A stretch of 64,000 nucleotides of DNA from Candidatus Manganitrophus morganii (lineage in GTDB: Bacteria; Nitrospirota; Nitrospiria; SBBL01; Manganitrophaceae), in contig JAJHOH010000001.1 of the NCBI GenBank assembly GCA_021651055.1, forward strand, positions 186,001-250,000, given 5' to 3'. Positions 1 to 9,304 of the stretch are shown one piece after another. Within the stretch, counting starts at the first letter, position 1, and each line of letters opens with the position of its first letter. The position numbers and the translations under genes are program-made. The notes below the pieces were generated by a model. That model ran no database searches. It was not told where the DNA came from and saw only the letters and a list, made by a program, of their open reading frames with translations.

Positions 1-1007
1 GAAAGGCCCAATCGCTCCGCAATCGCCAGTGCATATTCGACCATCCTGTCGCAGTGGCCGCGGGTATAAAGATCTTTTGCCTCAATGGCTTGGGCCAATG
101 CCTTCATCGATTCAAAATGGGATCTTTCCAGCTGGTCGAATAACTTGGCGTTTTCGATCGCGATGGCGGCCTGTCCGGAAAGAATAGAAATGAGTTCGAT
201 ATCACTCTGGTTGTAAGAGATATTATCGGCTCTTTTAAATAAACTCAAAACCGCCGGCACCTTTCCTTGATAGGAAAGGGGGATCGAGACCAAAGAGGAG
301 AAACCGCATCTCTCAAGAAGTTCGGAACACTCCCCATCCAGCTTGCCCCCTTCCACATGGATAATCGCTTCCATCCCTTCAATCGTCTTCTGTCCGATCT
401 TCTTAAAAAGATCAATCCCGTCGCTGCCGAGATCCAACGGAGGAAAAGAGGCCTTTATCTCAAGCGCCCCGCTCACATCGTCCTTAAGAGATAAAATCGC
501 TTGATCTGATTTTGTCTCCTTGGAGGCGACATTCACAATCTGTTCAAAAAGCGCGGTCGGATTGACTTCCAGAAGAAGATTCTGGCTGATCTCAAACAAA
601 GGCATGAGCAACTTCAAGCGAAGATTTTCTTTCGTAAGACGATTCTTCTCCAACGTCTCCTGAATTGCCTGAAGGAGTTCTTGCTGGGTGAACGGCTTCA
701 CAATGAACGCCTGTGCGCCGAGATGGAGGGAGTGGATCGCTTGATCAAGTCGGCCGTGGCCGGTGATGATAATCGCAGGAAGGTCTTGTTGAAATTCTCG
801 GACCGATTGGAGAAGTTGAAGACCGTCCATTTCCGGCATTGAAATGTCGGTCATCAGGAGGTCAAAGTTCTCTTCTTCCACGGCCCGCAATGCCATGTGC
901 GGGCTGTCCACACAGGTTGGAAGATACTCGTGGCGCGTTAAGATCTCGCTGCACAAAAGGCGGATATTCGCCTCGTCATCCACCACCAAGATCTTTTCAT
1001 GCGCCAT
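1..1007 (-). CDS. Response regulator, REC-GAF-HD-GYP (c-di-GMP phosphodiesterase type), partial
   Basis: The gene starts at ATG 1007 and runs off the left edge, so its C-terminus is missing. The N-terminal ~120 residues form a receiver domain: they open with HEKILVVDDEAN, carry the acceptor Asp in LLMTDISMPEMDG, and end with the switch Lys in FIVKPFTQ. A GAF-like domain follows (about 150-300, with ISLPLSYQGK-type text). The last visible residues, AIEAKDLYTRGHCDRM, match the opening of an HD-GYP domain. HD-GYP proteins hydrolyse cyclic di-GMP, so the likely role is a cytoplasmic two-component output controlling c-di-GMP. The HD and GYP residues lie outside the window, so catalysis cannot be confirmed. 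No kinase partner is visible. It follows the DUF3553 gene by 38 bases on the same strand. Confidence 0.85.
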   Translation of the reverse strand, partial: MAHEKILVVDDEANIRLLCSEILTRHEYLPTCVDSPHMALRAVEEENFDLLMTDISMPEMDGLQLLQSVREFQQDLPAIIITGHGRLDQAIHSLHLGAQAFIVKPFTQQELLQAIQETLEKNRLTKENLRLKLLMPLFEISQNLLLEVNPTALFEQIVNVASKETKSDQAILSLKDDVSGALEIKASFPPLDLGSDGIDLFKKIGQKTIEGMEAIIHVEGGKLDGECSELLERCGFSSLVSIPLSYQGKVPAVLSLFKRADNISYNQSDIELISILSGQAAIAIENAKLFDQLERSHFESMKALAQAIEAKDLYTRGHCDRMVEYALAIAERLGL

Positions 1008-1045
1008 ACCGGATCTCTATCTACCGCACGGGAAGGATGCGAAAC

Positions 1046-1261
1046 CTAGGAGAGACGGACACCCGCATAATAACAGCAGTTGTGGTCGTCCAAATTATTG
1101 ATGAAAGATCTCTCTTTTCCGTCTTTGAAGAGAACGCGAACCATGCAGAGGCCTCCCAGAACTTCAGAGTTCCGCTCCTCGACCACCATGCCCTCTCCCC
1201 ACTCCGGAAACTGACCATGGATTACCCAATCACCTACTTTTAGATAAAGTCTCCGTACCAT
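1046..1261 (-). CDS. DUF3553 domain protein (71 aa)
   Basis: This small protein has the DUF3553 layout: a basic start, VGDWVIHGQFPEWGEGMVVEE, then a beta-rich part (VRVLFKDGKERSF) and a closing CCYYAGVRL. The family is small and its function is not established; the fold looks like a small beta-barrel of the CarD/Tudor-like kind. ATG 1261 is preferred over the TTG one codon upstream, with AAAGG about 10 bases before it. It lies 5 bases after thiE and upstream of the response regulator, so it is probably co-transcribed with both. I cannot assign a molecular role. Confidence 0.7.
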   Translation of the reverse strand: MVRRLYLKVGDWVIHGQFPEWGEGMVVEERNSEVLGGLCMVRVLFKDGKERSFINNLDDHNCCYYAGVRLS

Positions 1262-1266
1262 CAAAC

Positions 1267-1980
1267 CTAAAAACCTTTTGTAAAAGTAGGGTATCCCCTC
1301 TCCTCTGTTTTGTCAAGATCAAGCTTTCCGAATCGCTTAAAGATTCCAAGCCATTCCGCCACGTTCGCGCGCACGTCGCCGGCCAAGGCGGAGATTACCG
1401 CCACACCGTCAGTCCCTGCCGTGATCAAATCGGAAAGATGGGATCGTTGAATTCCCCCGATCGCGTAGATCGGAATGCGCACCTTCTGCTTGACCTTGGC
1501 AATCGCCTCCAGTCCAACAGTGGCCCTGGCGTCTTCCTTGGTTTGCGTCTGAAAAATCGGACCGAAACCGATGTAATCAGCCCCCTCCGATTCGGCGTGT
1601 ATCGCCTCTTCCAGTGTGTGCGTTGAAATGCCGACAATCGCTTCATTCCCCAACATCTTTCTGGCAATCCATAGGGGAAGATCGTCCTGACCGAGGTGGA
1701 CCCCATCGGCCTTCACCGCCAATGCGAGATCGATCTGATCATTGATGATCAAGACCGCCCCATGCTCCGCCGTCATTTTTCGAAGTTGCTTGGCGGTCTC
1801 ATACATCTCCCTTCTCCCGCCGGTCTTATCCCGATACTGAATGAGACGGCCCCCGCCCTCGATCGCTTGCCGCACCGCATCCAGGAGCAATTTGTGCGGA
1901 TCACGTTGTGTCGCGGGAGGATGTTTATTGTCTCTGACTGTAGAAAAAAAGGGGTCTGTAATGAAGTAGAGCGGAAACAT
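1267..1980 (-). CDS. thiE: Thiamine phosphate synthase
   Basis: ThiE joins hydroxymethylpyrimidine diphosphate and thiazole phosphate to give thiamine monophosphate. At 237 residues it has a slightly long N-terminus for the family. It shows the TIM-barrel phosphate-binding landmarks: QYRDK at residues 48-52, a following IINDQIDLA, VHLGQDDLP, GFGPIFQTQTK, AIGGI and GVAVISAL. The ATG at 1980 shares one base with the accC stop codon, so it is likely translationally coupled to accC; a GTG at 1983 is an alternative. No other thiamine gene and no THI-box leader is present here, which fits a gene embedded in an operon. Confidence 0.93.
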   Translation of the reverse strand: MFPLYFITDPFFSTVRDNKHPPATQRDPHKLLLDAVRQAIEGGGRLIQYRDKTGGRREMYETAKQLRKMTAEHGAVLIINDQIDLALAVKADGVHLGQDDLPLWIARKMLGNEAIVGISTHTLEEAIHAESEGADYIGFGPIFQTQTKEDARATVGLEAIAKVKQKVRIPIYAIGGIQRSHLSDLITAGTDGVAVISALAGDVRANVAEWLGIFKRFGKLDLDKTEERGYPTFTKGF

Positions 1981-3338
1981 CACTGCAAAGGGAGAGAAAG
2001 GGATGATAAAAAACGTTCCAGAAAATTTGTTGAGAAACGGCCCTTGATAAAAGCCGGATCATCAAAAACGCGTTTATGAAGCGGAAGGGTCGTCTTAATC
2101 CCTTCGACGACAAACTCGGAGAGCGCTCCCCGCATCTTTGCGATCGCCTCATCGCGGGTCCCGGCATGAACGATCAATTTGGCGATCAACGAATCATAAT
2201 ACGGGGTGACAACGCCATTCAAGTAGATCGCTGAATCGACCCGAACGCCCGGACCGCCGGGAAGATGAAAGGAGGTAATCGTTCCGGGTGAGGGGGTGAA
2301 CTTTTCAGGATCTTCCGCATTAATCCGGCATTCGAAGCTATGCCCGCGGAGCTTGACCTGACTCTGCTTGAATTCGAGCGATCTGCCCGCGGCAATCTTG
2401 ATCTGTTCTTTGACCAAATCAATTCCGCTGACCATCTCCGTAATCGGATGTTCGACCTGAATCCGCGTGTTCATCTCGATAAAATAGAAATTATGATCTT
2501 TATCGAGGAGAAACTCGACGGTTCCGGCATTTACATAATGTGAAGCACTGACCGCATCCAAGGCCGCCCGCCCCAGCTCGCGCCTCAACCGATCGTCGAC
2601 AACGGGAGAAGGACTCTCTTCGATCAACTTTTGATGTCTTCGTTGGATAGAGCAATCTCTCTCGCCGAGGTAAATCACTTTCCCCTTTTCGTCCGCTAGA
2701 ACTTGAACCTCGATGTGGCGCGGGTCGATGAAATATTTTTCGATGTACACCCCATCATCGCCGAAAGCGGTCTTCGCCTCCATCTGAGCCGTCTGCAACG
2801 ATTTCGCGAGATCCTCCTGTTTGTGAACGACCCGCATTCCCCGCCCGCCTCCCCCCGCAACGGCTTTGACGATGACCGGGTAGCCGATTTTTTTGGCGAT
2901 CTCGATCGCCTCTTTCTCATTGGTCACCCTTCCTTCGCTGCCGGGGATGACGGGGACTCCCTTCCTTATCATCGTCTCCCGCGCTTTCGCTTTATCCCCC
3001 ATTAAGCTGATACACTCTGGAAAAGGGCCGATGAATTTAATCCCGGCCGATTCGCAGACTTCCGCAAAATGGCTGTTTTCGGCCAGAAATCCATATCCGG
3101 GATGGATCGCTTCGGCGCCGGTGATCTCGGCCGCGCTGAGGATATTTGGAATATTCCGGTAAGAAAGGGTGGCGTCGGCCGGACCGACACAGACACTCTC
3201 GTCTGCAAGCCGCACATGCAGCGAAGCGGCGTCGGCTTCCGAATGAATCGCCACCGTTTGAATCCCGAGCTCACGGCACGCTCGGATAATCCGGAGAGCG
3301 ATTTCTCCCCGATTCGCAATGAGAATTTTCTTAAACAC
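1980..3338 (-). CDS. accC: Acetyl-CoA carboxylase, biotin carboxylase subunit
   Basis: AccC carboxylates the biotin on AccB using ATP and bicarbonate, the first half-reaction of fatty acid synthesis. The product is 452 residues, normal for the family. It starts [16 protein letters not shown] and has the ATP-grasp glycine loop GGGGRGMR, the [12 protein letters not shown] segment and the catalytic [15 protein letters not shown] longer open frame extends upstream to 3485, but family alignment places the start at GTG 3338; the extra 49 codons would overlap the accB end and look non-coding. It lies 83 bases after accB and overlaps thiE by one base. Confidence 0.95.
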   Translation of the reverse strand: MFKKILIANRGEIALRIIRACRELGIQTVAIHSEADAASLHVRLADESVCVGPADATLSYRNIPNILSAAEITGAEAIHPGYGFLAENSHFAEVCESAGIKFIGPFPECISLMGDKAKARETMIRKGVPVIPGSEGRVTNEKEAIEIAKKIGYPVIVKAVAGGGGRGMRVVHKQEDLAKSLQTAQMEAKTAFGDDGVYIEKYFIDPRHIEVQVLADEKGKVIYLGERDCSIQRRHQKLIEESPSPVVDDRLRRELGRAALDAVSASHYVNAGTVEFLLDKDHNFYFIEMNTRIQVEHPITEMVSGIDLVKEQIKIAAGRSLEFKQSQVKLRGHSFECRINAEDPEKFTPSPGTITSFHLPGGPGVRVDSAIYLNGVVTPYYDSLIAKLIVHAGTRDEAIAKMRGALSEFVVEGIKTTLPLHKRVFDDPAFIKGRFSTNFLERFLSSLSLPLQ

Positions 3339-3421
3339 AGTGCTCAACCCATGGGTTCTAAAAAAACGACGGAAGTATCGGCTGGAAACTTGTCTCGCTT
3401 GCCGGCAGTAAAAGAAGAAAG

Positions 3422-3871
3422 TTAATGGGGCTCGATACGAAAGAGAGGTTTTCCATATTCGACGGCCGTCCCATCCTCCACACAAATCTCGGCGACCTTG
3501 CCGTCTACGTCCGACTCGATTTCATTCATCAATTTCATCGCTTCGACAATGCAGAGGATCTGCCCTTTTTTTACGACGTCGCCCACCTCGACGTAAGGGT
3601 CGGCATCGGGTGAAGCCGATTTATAAAAGGTCCCGACGATCGGTGAACGGACGATCGCATAACGCCCCTCTTCCGCCGCCTTCATCTCGATGGCGGTCCC
3701 CGTCTCTCTCTCGATTTGGGGCGCAGCGGCCGGCGCCGCGCCTCTTTCTTTCGCCCCGAAGAGAACCTCTTTGCGGAGGCGAATCCGTTTCCCGCCCTCT
3801 TCCAGCTCGATCTCAGTCAGCGCCATCTCGGACATCAGGTCGGCCAATTTTCTAATTTCGTTCAAGTCCAT
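3422..3871 (-). CDS. accB: Acetyl-CoA carboxylase, biotin carboxyl carrier protein
   Basis: BCCP carries the biotin that AccC carboxylates and that the carboxyltransferase uses to make malonyl-CoA. The protein is 149 residues. It has an N-terminal helix ([12 protein letters not shown]), an acidic and Ala/Pro-rich linker, and a C-terminal biotinyl domain with the EAMKLMNEI motif; the biotinylated Lys is residue 113. ATG 3871 is preferred because GAAGAGAG lies about 8 bases upstream; seven extra codons are possible. It is followed by accC and preceded by efp, a common bacterial order. Confidence 0.94.
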   Translation of the reverse strand: MDLNEIRKLADLMSEMALTEIELEEGGKRIRLRKEVLFGAKERGAAPAAAPQIERETGTAIEMKAAEEGRYAIVRSPIVGTFYKSASPDADPYVEVGDVVKKGQILCIVEAMKLMNEIESDVDGKVAEICVEDGTAVEYGKPLFRIEPH

Positions 3872-3952
3872 GATCGCTCTCTTCAGTGTCACAAATTCAG
3901 TAAGTGAAAAGGCCCTGCCTCAGCAGTCGAATCGAGTCGGAACGAACGATTG

Positions 3953-4513
3953 CTACTTCACACGCTCAACGTACGTTCCTGTTCGCGTATCTACTTTGAT
4001 GACCGTTCCTTCCTCAATATAGAGGGGCACCTTGACGGTTCCACCCGACTCGAGCTTTGCAATCTTTGTCCCGCCTGTCGCCGTATCGCCGCGGATTCCC
4101 GGATCTGTTTCGACGATTTTCAGCTCGACAAAGAGAGGCAGGTCTACTCCGAGCGGCTTCCCCTGAAAGAAAAGAATCCTCACCACCATGTTCTCTTTGA
4201 GAAAGTCCTTCGCGGCGCCGAGTTGCTCCGAGGTAATGAACAATTGTTCGTACGTATTGTTATCCATGAAATGATACTCTGAACCTTCCGCATACAAGAA
4301 TTGCATCTCCCGATCAAGAAGATCGGGCTGCTCAAATTTTTCGCCCGAGCGAAAGGTTCGCTCCAGCAGGTTTCCGGTTTTGAGGTTCTTCAGCTTTGTC
4401 CGGACGAAAGCGCCTCCCTTTCCCGGCTTTACATGTTGATATTCCACAATGGTGTACGGGTCTCCATCCAATTGAATCTTGGCTCCACCCTTAAAATCGC
4501 TCGTTGAAATCAC
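3953..4513 (-). CDS. efp: Translation elongation factor P
   Basis: EF-P binds the ribosome between the P and E sites and relieves stalling at polyproline stretches. The 186-residue length and three beta-barrel domains are typical. Domain I carries the tip loop [10 protein letters not shown] with Lys32 at the position modified in many species. The C-terminal signature [19 protein letters not shown] is intact. No EpmA or EpmB modification gene is visible here. The start ATG overlaps the aroQ stop by four bases (ATGA), so the two are probably translated in a coupled way. Confidence 0.96.
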   Translation of the reverse strand: MISTSDFKGGAKIQLDGDPYTIVEYQHVKPGKGGAFVRTKLKNLKTGNLLERTFRSGEKFEQPDLLDREMQFLYAEGSEYHFMDNNTYEQLFITSEQLGAAKDFLKENMVVRILFFQGKPLGVDLPLFVELKIVETDPGIRGDTATGGTKIAKLESGGTVKVPLYIEEGTVIKVDTRTGTYVERVK

Positions 4514-4989
4514 TTCCCTTCCCCTTTCTTTCTCCCCTTTCGAATTTGAACCGGCCCTCGAAGATACTCGATCGCGCCCAGGAAACCCAAAAGATAACTT
4601 TGCGGACCGAAACCCGATACTTGACCGACGACCACGTCGGAAATAAGGGAGGTCCTCCGAAAAGCCTCTCTGGAATGAATATTGGACAAATGGACTTCAA
4701 TCGTTGGAATTCCGACCGAAAGGATGGCATCCCGAATGGCGATACTGGTATGCGTGTAGGCGGCCGGATTGATTACGAGGGCGTCGAACTTGCCCAAGGC
4801 TTGCTGGATTCGATCGACGAGCGCCCCCTCGGAATTGGACTGGAAGATCTCAACGGCGACCCCCTCCTTACCGGCAAGATCGCTGATCTGCCGGTCGATC
4901 TCGGACAATCGGAGCGTCCCGTAATGTTCCGGTTCGCGGATCCCGAGCAAGTTCAGGTTCGGACCGTGCAGAACAAGAATACGAGCCAC
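4510..4989 (-). CDS. aroQ: Type II 3-dehydroquinate dehydratase
   Basis: AroQ dehydrates 3-dehydroquinate to 3-dehydroshikimate in the shikimate pathway. The 159-residue product has the type II markers [26 protein letters not shown] with its substrate-binding residues, [10 protein letters not shown] and [11 protein letters not shown]. The start is fixed at GTG 4989 by GGAGGAG eight bases upstream; a longer open frame exists but is not supported. It shares one base with the Roadblock gene's stop codon and overlaps efp by four bases. Confidence 0.95.
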   Translation of the reverse strand: MARILVLHGPNLNLLGIREPEHYGTLRLSEIDRQISDLAGKEGVAVEIFQSNSEGALVDRIQQALGKFDALVINPAAYTHTSIAIRDAILSVGIPTIEVHLSNIHSREAFRRTSLISDVVVGQVSGFGPQSYLLGFLGAIEYLRGPVQIRKGRKKGEGK

Positions 4990-5348
4990 TACGACAACTC
5001 CTCCACCAACGTGGCGGCTTCCATTCTGAGGAGAAATCTTCCCTTCCCAAAGTTCTTTTCTGAAGCGACGACCAGAAGCAGGAAATATTCCGGGTTGATT
5101 TTTTTCACGAGGATAATCGCCCGCTCGGTCACGATCGTCATTTCCTCGCTCGCGCCGAGCTCGACAGACTGACTGGCCTTCTCGGCCGACTTCCAGAGAG
5201 CCCCGCATTCCGCAACAATGGAGATTAGGTCCAGAGAGGAATCGACCCGATGCTCCTCCACAATAATGCCGTCCGCGGCGGCGATGGCAATTCCCCTGAG
5301 ATCATCTACCTTGTCGGAGATTTTTTTCAGATTCTCTTTAAGATTCAT
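4989..5348 (-). CDS. Roadblock/LC7 domain protein
   Basis: This 119-residue protein has the Roadblock/LC7 fold pattern: a helix ([21 protein letters not shown]), a central ADGIIVEEH strand, a long helix, then [25 protein letters not shown]. Such proteins often dimerise and partner small GTPases of the MglA type, but no MglA gene is in the window. The start ATG 5348 lies inside the end of the TPR gene (11-base overlap), so the two are likely co-translated and may interact. The specific role is unknown. Confidence 0.8.
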   Translation of the reverse strand: MNLKENLKKISDKVDDLRGIAIAAADGIIVEEHRVDSSLDLISIVAECGALWKSAEKASQSVELGASEEMTIVTERAIILVKKINPEYFLLLVVASEKNFGKGRFLLRMEAATLVEELS

Positions 5349-6534
5349 TCTTTTTCCGGATGGAATCGAGCCAAGATTGGAGACGTTGGGCCTTCTTCTT
5401 TTTCGGGTCGTCGGCTCCGGAACTTTCCTGGGAAGCTCCGCCCCCTCCCTGTTTAAGTAAAAGAGACTGAAGGGCCTTTTCGAGACCTTGCCTGCTTTCT
5501 TCATCAGAAGGATCTCGCGCCATCAACTTTTCATATACATCCGCCGCCTGCTGATAATGCCCCTGGCTCATATAAAGAGAGGCAAGCGTTGTCGAGAGAA
5601 GCGACTCTTCCTTCTTATCCACTTTCTCGGGGGTCGATGCCCCCTCCACACTGGGAAAAAGCGGTTCTTTCTCGCTAGAAGGGATTTCAAATCCGGCCAC
5701 CACCGTTTTATCCCCCTCCCAGGAATCTTCTTGAGCGAAGCCGTTCTCCTCCGCAATAACGGGACTCTCAATCGGCGCTTCCGCAACCCTTTCATCATGC
5801 GCCACGACCGGGTTTTCAAAAACCTCCGGGACGTTGACTTCTGGATCGGCCGGGATCGGTTCCGCTTGAACTCCGGACGCGATTTCTACGACTGGAGCGG
5901 ACGGTTCAACGGGCATCAGAGATTCTTCGATTGGCACTTCAGGGGAAGGCGCTTGACTCAAAACCGCTTCAACAGGGGGGAGCGATTCAACCGGGGAGAG
6001 GAAATTGGCATCCTCCATTCCAGTTTCACTCACCGTTTCTGTTCCACTTACAGGGTTGGGCTCAGACAGAGCGGACGCGTTCGAAAGGACGGCTGCTTCT
6101 CCCGGCGGCGCGCTGGACGCGACTGAATTTTCGAGCACTCCCGCCAGCCCTTTCGCTTCTTTATCGGAAGGGTCAATGATTAATACTTTTTTACAGGCTT
6201 CCAGGGCCCGCTGCAGTTGTCCTTGTCCTTGATAAATCATCGCCAGCTTCTTGTGCGCAAGGATATTATCCGAATTAATCGCGATCACCTGTTCGAACTC
6301 CGCTTGCGCCTCCGAGATCTGGCTCTTCTGTAAGTAGATCTTCCCAAGCATGACCCGTGCAGCGACATAACTGGGGTGGTTTTTAATTCCTTCCACCAAT
6401 ACGATAATGGCCTCATCGACCATCTCGCACTTCAGGTATTCTTCCGCCAATGGGACAAAAAGACGCGATGTCGGATTCTGCGTGATCTTGTCCATCAGCT
6501 TCACGATTTCGGGAGAAACGATTTTATCCGACAT
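5338..6534 (-). CDS. Tetratricopeptide-repeat protein with acidic linker
   Basis: The 398-residue protein has about three N-terminal TPR units (residues ~20-140, for example VAARVMLGKIYLQKSQ and AHKKLAMIYQGQGQLQRALE). A long low-complexity region rich in Pro, Glu, Val and Ala follows (~145-310). A further TPR-like segment (TTLASLYMSQGHYQQAADVYEKL) precedes a basic Lys-rich tail. No signal peptide or membrane segment is seen, so it is probably a cytoplasmic scaffold. Its 3' end overlaps the Roadblock gene, which suggests the two proteins work together. Function is otherwise unknown. Confidence 0.8.
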   Translation of the reverse strand: MSDKIVSPEIVKLMDKITQNPTSRLFVPLAEEYLKCEMVDEAIIVLVEGIKNHPSYVAARVMLGKIYLQKSQISEAQAEFEQVIAINSDNILAHKKLAMIYQGQGQLQRALEACKKVLIIDPSDKEAKGLAGVLENSVASSAPPGEAAVLSNASALSEPNPVSGTETVSETGMEDANFLSPVESLPPVEAVLSQAPSPEVPIEESLMPVEPSAPVVEIASGVQAEPIPADPEVNVPEVFENPVVAHDERVAEAPIESPVIAEENGFAQEDSWEGDKTVVAGFEIPSSEKEPLFPSVEGASTPEKVDKKEESLLSTTLASLYMSQGHYQQAADVYEKLMARDPSDEESRQGLEKALQSLLLKQGGGGASQESSGADDPKKKKAQRLQSWLDSIRKKNES

Positions 6535-6585
6535 TTTCAGCTCAAAGGAATAATTTTGAAGATCATAACAAATCAGGGTAAAAAG

Positions 6586-7791
6586 TCAAGAAACGACCGT
6601 TTTGAGCCGGACAACCTCTTCCAGGATATACCGGGCAAGCGCCTCTTTGGACATTTTCGGAAGTGGTGTTATTCTTCCTTTTGAATCAATGAGTTGTGCG
6701 ATATTTGTTTCCACATCAAACCCGGCCCCTTCCTGGGTGACATCGTTCGCCACGATCAGATCCAACCCTTTCCTGAAAAGCTTTTTCCGAGCGTTTTCAA
6801 CCAAGGCCTCGGTCTCCGCGGCAAAGCCGACGATGATCCTCTTTTCTTTTCGAAGCCGTAATCCCGCTAAGATATCTTCGGTCTCTCTTAAGCGAACCGA
6901 TAGAGCCTCGCCGCTCTTTTTCATTTTTTGCGGGGAAGCCGCCTCAGGCCGGTAGTCGCTGACGGCGGCCGCCATTAGGACGACCGTGGCTTCGCTGTAG
7001 CGCGCTTCAACCGCTTTCTTCATCTCCTCCGCAGTCCGAACGACGATCCGCTCCACCCCTGAAGGAGAAGTCATCTGTGTCGGACCGCTGACTAAAATGA
7101 CGCGCGCGCCCGACTCTTTGGCGGCGCGAGCCAAGGCATAACCCATCTTTCCGGAAGATCGATTCGAGATAAAACGGACCGGATCGATCGGCTCTTGCGT
7201 CGGTCCCGCCGTCACGAGAACGACCTCTCCCGTTAATGGGCGCTCCGAGGCGAGGAGGGAGATAACCCTTTCAAGGATGATCTTTTCATCCGCCAGTCTC
7301 CCTTTTCCCTCCTTGCCGGAAGCAAGGGGACCGACCTCCGGCTCGATGATCTGGACGCCCCGTTTCTGAAGAAGCGACACATTTTCTTTGACGGCCGGGT
7401 GATCCCACATCCCGACATCCATGGCAGGGGCGATGAGGATGGGAGCGGAAGCCGCCAAGAGCAAATTTCCTAAAAGGTCATCAGCGAGACCAACCGCCAT
7501 TTTGGCGATAAAGTGAGCAGTGACCGGCGCGATTAAGATCAGATCGGCCTTTTCGGCCAAGGTCAGATGAAGGACCTCTTCATGGGGGTCAAAAAGATCG
7601 GTGAAGACCGGCCTTCCCGAAAAAACCTGGAGGGTCAGGGGGGGGACAAACCGGTGGGCGGTCGGGGTAAGAACGACCTGAACGTCGGCCCTCATTGACT
7701 TTAAGTCGCGGAGAATCTGGAGCGATTTGTAGGCGGCGATGCTTCCCGTGATTCCGAGGAGAATTTTTTTTCCTGAAAGCATCGCAGTCAT
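6586..7791 (-). CDS. coaBC: Bifunctional phosphopantothenoylcysteine decarboxylase / phosphopantothenate-cysteine ligase
   Basis: CoaBC makes 4'-phosphopantetheine from 4'-phosphopantothenate and cysteine in coenzyme A synthesis. The N-terminal flavoprotein (CoaC) half shows GITGSIAAYKSLQ, the region around HLTLAEKADLILIAPVTAHF and the APAMD motif. The C-terminal CoaB half shows TAGPTQEPIDPVRFISNRSSGKMG and later VGFAAET and VANDV. Length (~400 aa) is normal. Starts at 7791 or 7782 are both possible. An open frame to 7845 exists, but its first residues look non-coding. It follows rpoZ, as in many bacteria. Confidence 0.95.
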   Translation of the reverse strand: MTAMLSGKKILLGITGSIAAYKSLQILRDLKSMRADVQVVLTPTAHRFVPPLTLQVFSGRPVFTDLFDPHEEVLHLTLAEKADLILIAPVTAHFIAKMAVGLADDLLGNLLLAASAPILIAPAMDVGMWDHPAVKENVSLLQKRGVQIIEPEVGPLASGKEGKGRLADEKIILERVISLLASERPLTGEVVLVTAGPTQEPIDPVRFISNRSSGKMGYALARAAKESGARVILVSGPTQMTSPSGVERIVVRTAEEMKKAVEARYSEATVVLMAAAVSDYRPEAASPQKMKKSGEALSVRLRETEDILAGLRLRKEKRIIVGFAAETEALVENARKKLFRKGLDLIVANDVTQEGAGFDVETNIAQLIDSKGRITPLPKMSKEALARYILEEVVRLKTVVS

Positions 7792-7857
7792 CCCATTGTA
7801 TCGCGAAAAAGCAAAGCGGACCGTCTTTCTCAAAGAGCAAGACATTCCGAGGAGTGA

Positions 7858-8244
7858 TTATTCCTCTTTCTCCTCCTTGACAACCGGCTCCGGAGGCGCC
7901 ACTTCTTGCCGCTTCGCCTCCTCCAGGTAAACGCTCAAATCCTTTCGAATTTCGCTTGCCAACTCCTCTTCCCGTTCGGTCAGCAACTGACGGGTTTTCA
8001 TCTCCTCACGCAGGCGTTTTGCATCGCGCTGCGCCTGTTTCGCTTCTTTTCCATAGAGGACTTCCAATTCATCCCCGAGCACCTCTTCAAGCGCAATCGT
8101 GCTCGCCTTGGCATGCCGGCTTTGTTGCGTCTGCTTCGCCCCCTCCATCAGCTGCCGCGCCCGCTGCGACGCAATGATCACCAACCGATACCGGGAATCG
8201 ATCTTCGAATAATCTGTCTCAACGGGAAGAGAAATAATTTCCAT
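7858..8244 (-). CDS. rpoZ: DNA-directed RNA polymerase omega subunit (long form)
   Basis: The N-terminal part has omega hallmarks: DSRYRLVIIASQRARQLMEG, then a basic KASTIALEEVLGDEL. Omega binds the beta-prime subunit and helps polymerase assembly. At 128 residues it is longer than the ~70-95 typical of the family. The extra C-terminus is a charged helix ending in an acidic tail (VVKEEKEE). AAAGGA lies 8 bases before the ATG. It sits between gmk and coaBC, a widely conserved order that supports the call. A hairpin lies just upstream (8265-8287). Confidence 0.88.
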   Translation of the reverse strand: MEIISLPVETDYSKIDSRYRLVIIASQRARQLMEGAKQTQQSRHAKASTIALEEVLGDELEVLYGKEAKQAQRDAKRLREEMKTRQLLTEREEELASEIRKDLSVYLEEAKRQEVAPPEPVVKEEKEE

Positions 8245-8264
8245 CAGTCATTCCTTTCAAATAA

Positions 8265-8287
8265 AGAAGGGATTATTCCTCCCTTCT
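8265..8287 (-). terminator. Hairpin with T-rich tail between gmk and rpoZ
   Basis: On the minus strand AGAAGGGA pairs perfectly with TCCCTTCT around a 7-base loop and is followed by TTTATTT. This resembles a weak intrinsic terminator or attenuator in the 53-base gmk-rpoZ gap, about 20 bases before the rpoZ start. The stem is only 8 bp and not GC-rich, so it may cause partial termination or protect the upstream mRNA. Confidence 0.45.
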
Positions 8288-8297
8288 AAGGTGTAGG

Positions 8298-8927
8298 TCA
8301 GATTTCCTTGCTCATCTGCTTGATAAAGGTCTCCTCGATCCAGGAAAGATTCATCTGCTTCATTTTAATCCGTTCGGCGATCATGACCGCTTCGAGTTCC
8401 TTCAATGCTTTGTGAAATTCCGAATTCACGATCAGATAATAATATTGCCGGTAATTCCAGATCTCTTCACGCGCCTTTTGAAGGCGCCGTGAAATCTCTT
8501 CCGAAGAATCCGATTTTCGATCGACCAAACGCTGCCGCAGCACTTCGAAGGAGGGGGGAAGGATGTAAACATACACGCCGTCGTTATATTTTTTCTTGAT
8601 CGTCATCGCCCCTTGAGAGTCGATGTCCAAGACCACATCGATCCCGCGGTTCACCCAATCCATCAAAAGCTCGCGCGAAGTGCCGTAAAGATTCCCATGC
8701 ACCTCCGCCCACTCGATGAAATCGTTTTTATCGATCATGTTTCGGAAGGTCGCCTCATCGACGAAAAAGTAATCCTTCCCATGCGTCTCTCCCGGCCGGG
8801 GAGAGCGCGTCGTATAAGAGATCGAATACTGGAGGTTTGGAACCAGCTTGGCGACCTCCCTGCACAGAGAGGTCTTCCCCGCACCGGAAGGGGCCGAGAC
8901 AACGAATATAATTCCTTTTCTATCCAT
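8298..8927 (-). CDS. gmk: Guanylate kinase
   Basis: Gmk phosphorylates GMP to GDP. The 209-residue protein has the P-loop SAPSGAGKTS at residues 11-20. The GMP-binding segment SISYTTRSPRPGETHGKDYFFV follows, then EWAEVHGNLYGTS, VVLDIDSQGA and the lid region RLVDRKSDSSEEISRRL. Length is standard. It follows the remA-like gene by 18 bases in the conserved yicC-remA-gmk-rpoZ-coaBC block. Confidence 0.96.
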   Translation of the reverse strand: MDRKGIIFVVSAPSGAGKTSLCREVAKLVPNLQYSISYTTRSPRPGETHGKDYFFVDEATFRNMIDKNDFIEWAEVHGNLYGTSRELLMDWVNRGIDVVLDIDSQGAMTIKKKYNDGVYVYILPPSFEVLRQRLVDRKSDSSEEISRRLQKAREEIWNYRQYYYLIVNSEFHKALKELEAVMIAERIKMKQMNLSWIEETFIKQMSKEI

Positions 8928-8945
8928 TTCTATCCAATTGCCTCA

Positions 8946-9254
8946 TCATGAAGAGCGACGTTTTCTCCCCTTCTTCTCATCGAGGGGAGCGGAACCGGCG
9001 GGGAGCCCGTCTTCATCCGAAGCGAATCGCTGCGCAATCGTCTCCGGCTGAATGGCGGAGAGGATCACATGGCCGCTGTCGGTGATGATCACGGTGCGCG
9101 TTTTCCTCCCCTGGGACGCATCGACAAGCTTTCCTCCCGCCCTCGCCTCTTCTTTGAAGCGTCTCATCGGAGAAGAGTTCGCCGCGACAACGGCAACGAT
9201 CCGTGATGCAGGGACCACATTTCCGAATCCAATATTCACCAGCTTAAACGGCAC
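8946..9254 (-). CDS. remA: RemA-like protein (DUF370)
   Basis: The protein starts [22 protein letters not shown], the signature of the RemA/DUF370 family; in Bacillus RemA is a DNA-binding activator of matrix genes. Conserved segments [12 protein letters not shown] and [25 protein letters not shown] are intact. The C-terminal ~20 residues are a basic extension ([10 protein letters not shown]) beyond the usual ~80-90 residues. The start is GTG 9254. The position between yicC and gmk matches the Bacillus order and supports the assignment. Regulatory targets here are unknown. Confidence 0.85.
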   Translation of the reverse strand: MPFKLVNIGFGNVVPASRIVAVVAANSSPMRRFKEEARAGGKLVDASQGRKTRTVIITDSGHVILSAIQPETIAQRFASDEDGLPAGSAPLDEKKGRKRRSS

Positions 9255-9304
9255 GATTTCTCTCTGGTGGCCGCATCACTACCAAGGCCACGGTTGGAAC
9301 GACG

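Noticed and set aside
1981-2050. THI-box riboswitch before thiE
   Set aside because: The upstream sequence is the coding 3' end of accC, and no TPP riboswitch core is seen.
3339-3485. Longer N-terminus for AccC
   Set aside because: Adds 49 residues with no family match and would overlap the accB end; GTG 3338 gives the standard protein start.
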